From DATIJJ01 sp039936115 (GTDB taxonomy: Bacteria; Pseudomonadota; Gammaproteobacteria; DSM-16500): a stretch of 20,099 nt of DNA. The position numbers and the translations under genes are program-made. Shown in pieces: positions 7,846 through 16,429 of this stretch. The stretch lies in the NCBI GenBank assembly GCA_039936115.1, contig JBDTIZ010000179.1, positions 1 through 20,099 on the forward strand. Direction: 5' to 3'. Below the pieces are notes generated by a model, which was not told the DNA's origin, searched no databases, and saw only the letters and a list, made by a program, of their open reading frames with translations. Positions within the stretch are counted from its first letter, which is position 1. Each line of letters starts with the position of its first letter.

Positions 7846-10800
7846 TTATTCGCCGGGCTTTCGGAGTAAGTAACGGGTGTTAGTATTAGGTGCATTTACA
7901 TGTGCCGCAGGTTGAAGTGCAGATACGGACGCCTTAGGCCATGCTGCAACTTTACCGGGCTTATGCATAAATGAATTTGGATTCTGAGTAACCATGTAGA
8001 CTTTAACAGTGGGTGTCTGGGATTCTTTTTTTGCTTCGACAGAATCAATTGTGATTGTAGTAGGCGTAACAGGAGAGGGGTTAATAATTGCATATAGATC
8101 ATTACCAATCTGCGGGAGAGTTACTGGAATTGGCTTTTTTAGAACTTGTTTGTAAAAATATGACAGCAAACCTAATTCGAATAATGCATCAACAGTGGGT
8201 TGTTGGTTATTTGCAAACAGCTGGTGATAAATCCATTTCGCCAATTCCTGACTATTTGTTTTTGCCAGCAATCTTTGCTCGAAACGTTGAGATAACGGTG
8301 AAAGCATAAATCCAGTTATTTGTATTGAAAGATAACTCAAGACCCAATCAGTTAGTGCAGCATGAGAGCTTAATTGCTGCACCTGTTCAGCTGAAAAATA
8401 CGTATTGCCTTTTGTCTGCAAGGAATAATGCTTGAATGATTTTAAAAGATCAGTCCCAGGGCTGGCTAGTAAGATATCTAAATATTTGTCTGCAGGATCA
8501 AGAAGCGATAAATGGAAATCCAATTGATTCGTCAATAACTTCAAAATCCAGAGATTAAGTTTGACGTAAGTAATAATTGGGTAAGGTTTAAATGACAAAA
8601 GTGCAAGGTGTTTAATAACGGCAAGAATATTATCTTGTATCAACTCTGATGGTTTTATATCAGAAAAATGATTGATGAATGTACCGTACGCGGCCAAGTT
8701 ATCAAAGTTTAGTTTTGTAGCGTGCCGCGAAAATAAATTTAAAATCCAATGAATTTGATTTTTTTTGTCATTCAAGTCGCGCAGAGGCAAGCTTTTCGCA
8801 TTTTCGTGAAGAGCAACGGATAATGCTGAATCTAAATAAAATTGGCGGCCATACAAATAACTTAGTTTTGTTAATACATCAAGAGCACGGTAATGAAGAA
8901 TTGAATCACGAGTAAGAGCCTTGTCTGGAGAATCAAATGTAATAATGCGACCCTTGCGAAAATCTTCTAGTGCTTTTCCAGTAGGATCTGATATTTTGCT
9001 AACAACCGGAGAGATTCGTTCAGCGTACAATCCTTTTAAAGTGAAGTCACCATTTGTCGCATGTGCTTCCAAACGTAATTCTTTTGTTGATAATTTTTTG
9101 TTTGCTAGATGTTTACTACAGTAAATAGAAGCTGTTATTTTTCCCAACAGATTACGATGGACCAAGTTTTTTAGATGAAAATCGATACGGATTTCATCCG
9201 GAGTGAAACGAGAGGTAACCTCTTTGATTGTTGCGCTAGTGAATGTGTCAAAGTCTGTTGTTAGGTGAGGTTTACCTTCTAGCGCATTCGATACACATGT
9301 TCCGCCAATATAATTTTCAAAACCATTTAGACGATCAAATATATCATTTACGACTGTTGGTGTGCGCATCTTAAAGTAAGGTTTTTCTCCGATTAAAGGG
9401 AATTTATGTATCTCCTTTTCTTCTGTTTCTTGATTTGCTACATTGATTCTTACTTTTTCTACATCTTGTTTTAATTTTTCTTGTGCGGATTCTTTAGCTT
9501 CATTCTCGGCTTTTAGTCTAGCTTCTTCAGCGCGAGCTTTTAGCTCAGCTTCTTGTTTTATTTTTTCAAGCTCGGCTAATGCTTTAGCTTCAGTTTCGGT
9601 TTTTAGTTTAGCTTCTTCTTCGGCGCGTGCTTTTAGCTCAGCTTCTTGTTTTAATCGTTCTCGCTCTGCTAATTCTTTAGCTTCAGTCTCGGCTTTTAGC
9701 CTGGCTTCTTCTTTGGCGCGAGCTTCAATTTCAGCTTCTTCTTTTAATTTTCTTTCTCTAACTTTATCTTCTTTACGCTGAGCTTTGCGTGCGGTTCTTG
9801 CCTCATCTAGAAGTTTTTTATCCTGCGCTTTCTTGTGCTCATTGGCTTCTCGTTCTTCGGCCAATCTTTTTTCGGCTTCGGCTTTCTGTTCTTTATTAAT
9901 TCTTGCTCTTTCTTGTTTTTCTAATTTTTTAGCAGCAGCTTCTTTTTGTCGTTTTTCTTCGGCCAATTTCTTTTTTTCAAGGCGTAATTTTTCTTCTGCA
10001 GCTTTGGCTGTTGCTTTGATTTGTTCTTCCTCTACGGCTTTGGCTTCCGCCTCTTGTTTTTGTTTTTGGTCTGCGGCTTTGGCTTCTGCTAATTGTCTTT
10101 GTTCTTCTTCGACTCTTTTCGCTGCTTCTTCTGCAAGCTTTTCAATTTTTCGAGCTTCAGTAGGATTAGCCATTTGTCTTAAAGTATGAATTTTTTGAGC
10201 AAGATGAGCATCGGGTAAAATCTTATGCGCCATCTTGCATAAGATGAGTTGATTATCCACTGTGAGTTCTTGTCGATTTGAGATGTTTTCCAAGCCTTCA
10301 GCGACAAGCTTATTGTAGTATGTAAGTTCTGCACCAGATTGAAAGTAAGATGCGCCAACCTCAATACAGGATTGTGCTTCATCAAATTGGTTATTTATAC
10401 AAAGTAGATCGATTTTTGCGGTATAGTATTTAGCAACTACAGAGCTTTGAACTAGGATGGGTGATGCTTCGGTGCGCAGTAACCAAAGTCCAATATCAAG
10501 ATAATCTAAATAATCTTGATTGAATTTTTTTTCGTTTGTGAGATAGCGACATATTGCAATATCACCGTAACAAGTTCCATCATGTGGTCTTTCTGCAGAA
10601 AGCGCATAATAATCCCAAAGCGCTTCCATATATTTTCCCTGACTCCAGAAAGTAAAAGCAGAGTGACTTAACAAAAGTGACGATAATGGGTTTGCTGGTG
10701 TTGATGACGCAGGCGTAATGTCAGCTATTTTTTCACATTGATTAAAACGAATGCCAATTGCGGACGATAAATTACCAGGATAAGTTCCATTTGGATTCTG

Positions 10801-13800
10801 CCGTACTCCCATAAGAATAGTTTTTTTGACTAAAGGAAAGTTTTGTTGGCGCATGTAAATATCACTCAGTGCAAAATAAAAGTAGGCTATACTATTTGCT
10901 GAGTCATGTCCGGTTTGAGATTTTTCATGTTCAATTGCAGAATTTATGCATTTAATTGCATCATCATAATTCGAGAACGCAAGATAGGCTTGTAGCTTAG
11001 TCGCATAAGCTAGACAATCCATTTTGTTGTCTGATTCTAATTTATTTAAAATTGCAATGGCATGTGAACGTAGAATCTCATCATCACTTTTGATAAAATC
11101 TATTGCATTGACTAAATCCGCTGCGGCGTTATCAAATGTGATCTTACCTTTTGGCTTTGTTTTATTGTTCATTTTAAGTCTTATAGCAACTATAGCAATT
11201 TTTATTGCAGCGTCGTTTCTCTGGCCGAGATAGTTGATAAAGTCCGGCAATTCCTGTCTTTGCGTAATAGGCGTGACGACAGCTTCTTTTGACTCATCTG
11301 TTTTGATGGGTTTGACTGCGTGTGTTAATTTAAATTGATTGGATTTTTTTTCGGTTTGGGCGCCAGTTTTCTCTTTGGTAGCAGAAGCTGATTTTAATTT
11401 ATGGTTGGAAAGAAGAGTCGATAAAGTATTGATTTGTGCTTTGAATTTCACATCTTCTTTTAACCTTGAAGTTGTATCGATAAGAGACATAATGGAATTA
11501 ATGGTTACGTTGACAAAAGTTTCTCTATCGTTTTCTGTAGTCAAGCAAGATAGTGTTTCTTGGAAACACGTATAAGCTTCATCAAATTGTTTATTTTGAC
11601 TTAACAATTTTAGTTTAAACGTATGAATAGCCATGAGTATTTCAGTTGTAACAATCGTAGTCTTAGTTTTAATTAACCAAATGGCAACATTCATATATTC
11701 TATATGTCTTTGCTCAAATCTTTGATTGGTTAAGGCATAAGAACAAAATGCAATTCCATAATAATAGGCGCCGCAGGAAGGTGCTTGTTTGACAAGATCA
11801 TAAAAAGACTGCAGTGCGGACGAATATTTTTTTTGTCTTAATAATGAAAACGCTAATTCAGTATTTTTAGCTATTAGAGTTGGGTCGGGAACTTGCTTTG
11901 TACCGAAATATAACTGCTCGCTAATACTAAAATCAAATGCAACCTGGCATGCAGATTCTGTTGGATAGGTGCCAAGAGGATCTAGGCGAATTCCCGTTAA
12001 AATATCTGCTGTTGCATCCTTGTTTTGTTTCATTTCAAGCAATGCTCGGCTACGTAGAAAATAAAAATAGGCGGGATATATACATTTAAGGTTAGGATCA
12101 TTTTCAAATTTCATTGCCTCAGTACAGCAAGCGATTGCTTCTGTATATTGCCTATTTATAATATAAGCATGGATTTTATGCGCGTAGGTTAAGTGATCGA
12201 TTTTGACAAGCGTTTGTGCTTTTTCAATCAAAGGAATAATTTGGCTGACAGTATCAATGCTGTAAATAAGTTTAGCTGCTTCAGTAACATCTGTTTCTGT
12301 CGGATTATGTTTTCGCAAGGATTTTGTAATTAGATCAATTGCTTCTTCTTTCGTCTTAGCTTTAGCAAGATAATTAAAATCATCTGGAAAATCTGATTTA
12401 AGAGCAATGACATGAGCGGTTGTTTGTGAATGCTGCTTTTCTTCGATGTCGTGAGGTAGAATTGTCTTGGCAAATCGATTGATGCGTATTTTACTTTGTG
12501 CATCCGCACTATTAGCAATTTCTTTGAGTTGATGAGCAATCTTTCTATTGTATGTTTTTCTATTATCCATACTTAAATACGATAAGCCAAGATGATAGCA
12601 TGCAGTTGCGTCACTATGCCGATCTGCTAAACAGAGTAGAACAACTTTAGTTGTGTAACACTCTATTGCTAACTCTAAAGAAAGTGGCGAAGCTTTGGTG
12701 CGATCTAGCCAGATAGCTAAATCAATATAATCTAAATAGTCTAATTCACGAATACTGTCTTCGATTATGAATCGAGAAATTGCTAACATGCCATATACAC
12801 TGCTTTCTACGAATTTGTAATTCATGCATTCATTAAGTAAGACTGATGCAAGCTGATAATTCTTTAGCTGAAAATAGGCCTGTGCTTCTTCTATTTTTTT
12901 TATCATTGCTTGTCTTTCTTCAGCAGAATGAGACTTACCCGAGAGTAGAAATTCAGATTGTGTTTCACACAAATTGAAGCTGACACCGACCGCCAAGCTT
13001 TGATGTGTAGGATAACCCCCTTCAGGGTCTAGTCTAATCGCAGTCAAGATATCTTTTCTTGCAGAAGAGTATTCTTTTATAAAACTATTCGCTTCAGCGC
13101 GCGAAATATAAAAATACATAATAAGTAGTTTATTTGAATCTGCTTTTTCAGCTTCGAGGGCGTTATTTAAAGTTTTTATAGCGTCTTTATGATTAAAGAG
13201 GCAGCGATATGCTCTGAATTTATGTGCATAGGCGAGAGCGCCAGGTATGCAAATCGCCTCTGCTTGTTCAATTAAATCTATAACCTTATGAAGCTTCTTG
13301 CTGTCCGGATGGTCTTCCATCAGTTTACCGGCAGTGTAAATTAATTCGGCTGCTTTTGGGAGATCTGACTCTACGGAATTATATTTTTTTAATGAAGCTA
13401 TAATCAATTTGATTCCAAGACCTCGATCAACAAAAGCAGTATAATTAACAAAACTTGGCAACTTTGGCATAGCTAAATATGCAGATATTACGTCTATTTC
13501 TGTTGCTGTTTTCTCATTAAAAGGCTCTAGTGATTCTATTGGTGGCTGTATTCTTTTGGCTAATTGCATACAAAGATCTGCATAAAAAGGATTGTTTGCT
13601 TTGCTTTCCTCAGCAGATTTTGTAAAAAATTGGGTAAGCATTTCAGTGAAATGAGTTTTTTCTTTTTCAGTTTTCAGGTGAACTTTGTACGACAGATAAG
13701 ATTGATAACAATGTTCAAGCCATGATGGATGATTGAGGCGAATCAAACAGGTAAACTTTTTCATGAGACAGTCAAACATAGTTGATAGAGGTAGTGGTGA

Positions 13801-14154
13801 AATGTCTGTATAGTCCAGCCACATCGCCATATTGATATCAATTAATACATTATCCAGCATAACAAAACTTTTAGTGCCAACTTGACTTTCCGAGAGAGTG
13901 AAATTACAAACAGCGCGATCTATGTAGAGTTGAGCATGTTTAGGATCATAATATATTAGCAAATTAAAATATTTTCGCGCTTCTTTGAAGCCATCGATTG
14001 TATTTTTATCAAAATGTAACTGAGCAGTTCCTGACAACGTTTTTATATAGGGTCGCGGTTTCTTTTTTTGTAACTGCATATTGCATACACGAATATTATC
14101 AATTATTTTTAGAGCTTGGGCGTAAGTTTGAACTAATGAAATTGGTTTTCTCAA
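7846..14154 (-). CDS. Giant TPR-like repeat / coiled-coil / poly(A)-polymerase-like nucleotidyltransferase protein
   Basis: The open frame gives 2102 residues from a TTG at 14154; that TTG has no ribosome binding site, and the true 5' end is probably the ATG at 14300, joined by a frameshift (see next entries). Residues 1 to about 1330 are helical, TPR-like, built from three long degenerate copies of one unit plus an N-terminal half copy: YAHKFRAY, YAHKIHAY and YATKLQAY recur, as do DLAIWLDRT, NVAIWLIKT and DIGLWLLRT. Residues about 1330-1575 are an Ala/Glu/Lys coiled coil. The C-terminal part matches class II nucleotidyltransferases (PcnB/Cca): YIGGTCV with G1617-G1618, TDFDTF with D1634 and D1636, NGDFTLKGL with D1703, and DPTGKALEDFRKGRI from D1723. 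The usual VRD after the glycines is VSN, so it is diverged, but the DxD metal pair is intact. A Pro/Thr-rich tail ends it. Substrate and location are unknown; no signal peptide was seen. Confidence 0.92.
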   Translation of the reverse strand: MRKPISLVQTYAQALKIIDNIRVCNMQLQKKKPRPYIKTLSGTAQLHFDKNTIDGFKEARKYFNLLIYYDPKHAQLYIDRAVCNFTLSESQVGTKSFVMLDNVLIDINMAMWLDYTDISPLPLSTMFDCLMKKFTCLIRLNHPSWLEHCYQSYLSYKVHLKTEKEKTHFTEMLTQFFTKSAEESKANNPFYADLCMQLAKRIQPPIESLEPFNEKTATEIDVISAYLAMPKLPSFVNYTAFVDRGLGIKLIIASLKKYNSVESDLPKAAELIYTAGKLMEDHPDSKKLHKVIDLIEQAEAICIPGALAYAHKFRAYRCLFNHKDAIKTLNNALEAEKADSNKLLIMYFYISRAEANSFIKEYSSARKDILTAIRLDPEGGYPTHQSLAVGVSFNLCETQSEFLLSGKSHSAEERQAMIKKIEEAQAYFQLKNYQLASVLLNECMNYKFVESSVYGMLAISRFIIEDSIRELDYLDYIDLAIWLDRTKASPLSLELAIECYTTKVVLLCLADRHSDATACYHLGLSYLSMDNRKTYNRKIAHQLKEIANSADAQSKIRINRFAKTILPHDIEEKQHSQTTAHVIALKSDFPDDFNYLAKAKTKEEAIDLITKSLRKHNPTETDVTEAAKLIYSIDTVSQIIPLIEKAQTLVKIDHLTYAHKIHAYIINRQYTEAIACCTEAMKFENDPNLKCIYPAYFYFLRSRALLEMKQNKDATADILTGIRLDPLGTYPTESACQVAFDFSISEQLYFGTKQVPDPTLIAKNTELAFSLLRQKKYSSALQSFYDLVKQAPSCGAYYYGIAFCSYALTNQRFEQRHIEYMNVAIWLIKTKTTIVTTEILMAIHTFKLKLLSQNKQFDEAYTCFQETLSCLTTENDRETFVNVTINSIMSLIDTTSRLKEDVKFKAQINTLSTLLSNHKLKSASATKEKTGAQTEKKSNQFKLTHAVKPIKTDESKEAVVTPITQRQELPDFINYLGQRNDAAIKIAIVAIRLKMNNKTKPKGKITFDNAAADLVNAIDFIKSDDEILRSHAIAILNKLESDNKMDCLAYATKLQAYLAFSNYDDAIKCINSAIEHEKSQTGHDSANSIAYFYFALSDIYMRQQNFPLVKKTILMGVRQNPNGTYPGNLSSAIGIRFNQCEKIADITPASSTPANPLSSLLLSHSAFTFWSQGKYMEALWDYYALSAERPHDGTCYGDIAICRYLTNEKKFNQDYLDYLDIGLWLLRTEASPILVQSSVVAKYYTAKIDLLCINNQFDEAQSCIEVGASYFQSGAELTYYNKLVAEGLENISNRQELTVDNQLILCKMAHKILPDAHLAQKIHTLRQMANPTEARKIEKLAEEAAKRVEEEQRQLAEAKAADQKQKQEAEAKAVEEEQIKATAKAAEEKLRLEKKKLAEEKRQKEAAAKKLEKQERARINKEQKAEAEKRLAEEREANEHKKAQDKKLLDEARTARKAQRKEDKVRERKLKEEAEIEARAKEEARLKAETEAKELAERERLKQEAELKARAEEEAKLKTETEAKALAELEKIKQEAELKARAEEARLKAENEAKESAQEKLKQDVEKVRINVANQETEEKEIHKFPLIGEKPYFKMRTPTVVNDIFDRLNGFENYIGGTCVSNALEGKPHLTTDFDTFTSATIKEVTSRFTPDEIRIDFHLKNLVHRNLLGKITASIYCSKHLANKKLSTKELRLEAHATNGDFTLKGLYAERISPVVSKISDPTGKALEDFRKGRIITFDSPDKALTRDSILHYRALDVLTKLSYLYGRQFYLDSALSVALHENAKSLPLRDLNDKKNQIHWILNLFSRHATKLNFDNLAAYGTFINHFSDIKPSELIQDNILAVIKHLALLSFKPYPIITYVKLNLWILKLLTNQLDFHLSLLDPADKYLDILLASPGTDLLKSFKHYSLQTKGNTYFSAEQVQQLSSHAALTDWVLSYLSIQITGFMLSPLSQRFEQRLLAKTNSQELAKWIYHQLFANNQQPTVDALFELGLLSYFYKQVLKKPIPVTLPQIGNDLYAIINPSPVTPTTITIDSVEAKKESQTPTVKVYMVTQNPNSFMHKPGKVAAWPKASVSALQPAAHVNAPNTNTRYLLRKPGE
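9450..9750 (-). repeat. Intragenic tandem repeat, period 93 bp, encoding the coiled coil
   Basis: A 24-base string starting CTTTTAGCTCAG is identical at 9537-9560 and 9630-9653, and a diverged copy lies at 9723-9746, giving a 93-bp (31-codon) period. The encoded units are Ala/Glu/Lys-rich, such as EAELKARAEE. Copy number may vary between strains. Confidence 0.7.
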
Positions 14155-14171
14155 TTCGGCACCAATATGCG

Positions 14172-14300
14172 CTAAAAAAAATCTTTTGCAGTGACATAAT
14201 TTTTTTTATCGAAAAACATATTGGCTTTCTCTAGCCAGGTTGTAGGATCAGTTGCATGATCTTTGTCATTTTTTATTTCTAGAGTTGTGCCAGTGATCAT
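14172..14300 (-). CDS. 5' fragment of the TPR/nucleotidyltransferase gene, in another frame
   Basis: An ATG at 14300 is preceded by GAGG with normal spacing and opens a 42-codon frame ending in TAG at 14172-14174. Its product ends KKNYVTAKDFF, which matches the start of repeat units in the downstream giant protein (KNYQLASVLL, KKYSSALQSF, GKYMEALWDY). The stop falls directly after a run of eight T on the coding strand. One extra T would fuse it in frame to the giant protein as DFFLAHIGAELRKP, giving about 2151 residues. I read it as the genuine N-terminus, separated by a frameshift that may be a sequencing error, transcriptional slippage or a real mutation. An independent small peptide is less likely. 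Confidence 0.7.
   Translation of the reverse strand: MITGTTLEIKNDKDHATDPTTWLEKANMFFDKKNYVTAKDFF
14174..14181 (-). other. T8 homopolymer at the frameshift point
   Basis: Eight consecutive T on the coding strand, followed by AGCG. With eight, the upstream frame meets TAG; with nine, it reads on into the 2102-codon frame. A second eight-base run (A8 on the coding strand, 14200-14207) lies 18 bases upstream. An extra A there would also restore the frame, but it would spoil the repeat-like KKNYVTAKDFF. Confidence 0.7.
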
Positions 14301-14342
14301 GGATTTGCCTCATTCGTATGTATAAGCTAATGTTGTGATTTT

Positions 14343-16319
14343 TTAATTTTTTAGTAAACTATCTGCTCGTTCTCTCACCCCATTCGCGTAATCAAAATAA
14401 AAATAACTATTTCCATTTTCATCTAGTATTTTCGCATGCAGCTCGGTTCTAAATTGATTAGTTTGCATATGTTGATTTGACGCATTGTAAATAGAAAGAT
14501 GTTGCAAGGAATTTTCAGCCTTAATCGTGATGTCTTTCGCTTGATAAATTTTATTATTGCTATCCACTAAGGATTCCCACAAAATACGGCCATCATTTTT
14601 CGGTAAATTTAAACCGAGTAAATAAGCAACTGTAGGTGCAACATCAACATTTCCTGTAGGTAATGCATCTTTAAATTCACTTTTAAAATCTGGTCCGTAA
14701 GCTGCCAAAAAATTATGTACATCGATCGGGCTAAAGGATCCATGCATACCCCGTGTGTTGGCTGAGTCGGAAAATTCTATGCCAGGTAAACCATTTACTT
14801 TTGTTTTTGCATCATACTGAAAACTCACAATGATATCCGGGCTTCGGCCTTGTGAATTTTGTATGCCGATTGTCTCGAGTGGAATCGTACCTTTTATATT
14901 TGAATAGCGCGTGTTATCTGCAAAAATAGCACCGTATACCGTGTGAGATGCCAGAAATCTAACAAGTGATTCTGCTAGCTTTTGATTATGTGAAGGAAGA
15001 TAAATATAATCAGATCCACCACCAGCCGCAACTATAATCGCATCGTCAGGTAGATGATTTGCAGGCACTTTGTAGGCTTTAGTAATATATTTTGTGCCAG
15101 ACGTGCCGCATATTTTTCCTGACGCATCGGTTTGTGTTGCATGCAGCGGACTATTATCTTTTTTAATTCCTGACAGTACAGGATTATAAATACAACCTAC
15201 GCCATCATAAGCATGAAAACCCGCTTTTGTGAGTAAATCCGCTGTGCGTATTTCTCCAGAAACGGAGTAGCCATCAGGATTCACTGCACTGATTCGATTA
15301 TTTTTAACTGCACGTAATGGAAATTCATCCAAAGGTCCTGATACGGTGCTGTGTGCATGATCAGAAACAAAAATAATATCTGTGTGCTTATCTAAGTTGT
15401 TATCTTTCAATGTTGATAATAATAAACCGAGTAATTCGTCATTACTTTGTAATGCATCGTGATAATTCGATGTGCCTGGTCCGTAATTATGTTCAGTCGT
15501 ATCAGGATTTCGCATCCAAACGACAGAAAGTTGCGGTAGTTTTTTCTGTAGAATACTTTGCAAATAAATATTCATCATATATTCATTAGCACGACTGTAG
15601 GGCGACCCACTTTTATTACTAGGATCTGGTGTAACGCCATCCGCAAAAAAATTCACTATATCAGGATCGGTCGGTGCTCCGTTGTTTGCTGTAAGTGTGA
15701 GATCGCCAGGATTGTAATCGTTGGCTGAATATTTTGGTAATGCTAAGCCGGCTTTCTGTAGCTCTTTAGCGAACTGTAACGGATGTGCATGTTTTTCATC
15801 AAGTGTCAGGCCCGCTGACATATAATCTTGCATAAATGCTGGGCCTGATTTACCAATTGCGGCCGTCACAAAGTTTTTCTCATGAGCTGCGTTAAATAAT
15901 GTTGTAGCAAAAAATAATTTATCTTTATTTAAGTCTTGTAAAATTTTGTAATCTTCTGTGAACACGGGTTGATTAAAATCAACTGGATTGCCTGCTGCAT
16001 CATTTCCACTAATACCCGGATGCCATAACGTATTCCCAAAAAATCCAGTTTTACCTGCTCGATCGCCTGTTGCAAAACTTGCTGCATTCATCATTGTGAA
16101 AGTTGGATAACTGGAATGATTATCTGTAAATTGGGTGCCACTTTGCATTAGCCTATATAAGTTAGGTGTATCTTGTAAGGTAACTGAATCTGGACGCAAA
16201 CCATCCCAGACAAAAATGATAATATGATCGGCATGTCCTGGGTGGATTGGGGGATTGTCTGCATACACTGTTGTGGAAAATGTTAAGATGGTGATGATAT
16301 TTAATAATAATTTTTTCAT
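14343..16319 (-). CDS. Secreted alkaline phosphatase-superfamily / nucleotide pyrophosphatase-phosphodiesterase
   Basis: The frame opens at 16388, but the third ATG, at 16319, begins a textbook signal peptide (MKKLLLNIITILTFSTTVYA, cleavage before DNPP), so I chose it: 658 residues, about 638 after cleavage. ATG at 16334 is an alternative. The fold is that of the NPP/type I phosphodiesterase branch, two-zinc enzymes that hydrolyse phosphate mono- or diesters. Visible sites are the metal Asp in FVWDGLRPD, the nucleophile region YPTFTMMNAASFATG, a second metal site in NPDTTEHNYGPGT, the SDH of IFVSDHAHS, and the late His in GMHGSFSP. These match the expected order. The export signal puts it in the periplasm or outside the cell. 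It lies 42 bp upstream of the giant TPR gene on the same strand, so co-transcription is possible. The natural substrate cannot be read from sequence. Confidence 0.9.
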   Translation of the reverse strand: MKKLLLNIITILTFSTTVYADNPPIHPGHADHIIIFVWDGLRPDSVTLQDTPNLYRLMQSGTQFTDNHSSYPTFTMMNAASFATGDRAGKTGFFGNTLWHPGISGNDAAGNPVDFNQPVFTEDYKILQDLNKDKLFFATTLFNAAHEKNFVTAAIGKSGPAFMQDYMSAGLTLDEKHAHPLQFAKELQKAGLALPKYSANDYNPGDLTLTANNGAPTDPDIVNFFADGVTPDPSNKSGSPYSRANEYMMNIYLQSILQKKLPQLSVVWMRNPDTTEHNYGPGTSNYHDALQSNDELLGLLLSTLKDNNLDKHTDIIFVSDHAHSTVSGPLDEFPLRAVKNNRISAVNPDGYSVSGEIRTADLLTKAGFHAYDGVGCIYNPVLSGIKKDNSPLHATQTDASGKICGTSGTKYITKAYKVPANHLPDDAIIVAAGGGSDYIYLPSHNQKLAESLVRFLASHTVYGAIFADNTRYSNIKGTIPLETIGIQNSQGRSPDIIVSFQYDAKTKVNGLPGIEFSDSANTRGMHGSFSPIDVHNFLAAYGPDFKSEFKDALPTGNVDVAPTVAYLLGLNLPKNDGRILWESLVDSNNKIYQAKDITIKAENSLQHLSIYNASNQHMQTNQFRTELHAKILDENGNSYFYFDYANGVRERADSLLKN

Positions 16320-16391
16320 TCGAGTATATTCCATATTATCCGCTAGAAATGAGGTAGGAGGGAATGTTAATCTTTTGATATCATACATTCA

Positions 16392-16404
16392 ATCAAATTT
16401 TGAT
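16392..16404. promoter_or_regulatory. Small inverted repeat upstream of the ene-reductase
   Basis: ATCAAA and TTTGAT flank a single base, 25 bases before the ATG at 16430, in the divergent gap shared with the phosphodiesterase gene. Position and symmetry suit an operator, but the site is short and AT-rich and does not resemble the NemR box as I know it. Confidence 0.2.
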
Positions 16405-16429
16405 CGTTTTACATACAAGGACTTGTTGC

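Noticed and set aside
9450..9750. CRISPR-like array suggested by regular repeats
   Set aside because: The units are in-frame, diverged, lack unique spacers and encode a coiled coil.
9443..10189. Two Ser/Ala-rich plus-strand open frames (9443-9781 and 9785-10189)
   Set aside because: They are antisense shadows of the Glu/Ala/Lys coiled-coil codons of the minus-strand giant gene and have low-complexity products.
14152..14154. TTG at 14154 as the true start of the giant TPR gene
   Set aside because: There is no ribosome binding site, and the matching N-terminal sequence lies upstream in another frame behind an ATG with GAGG.
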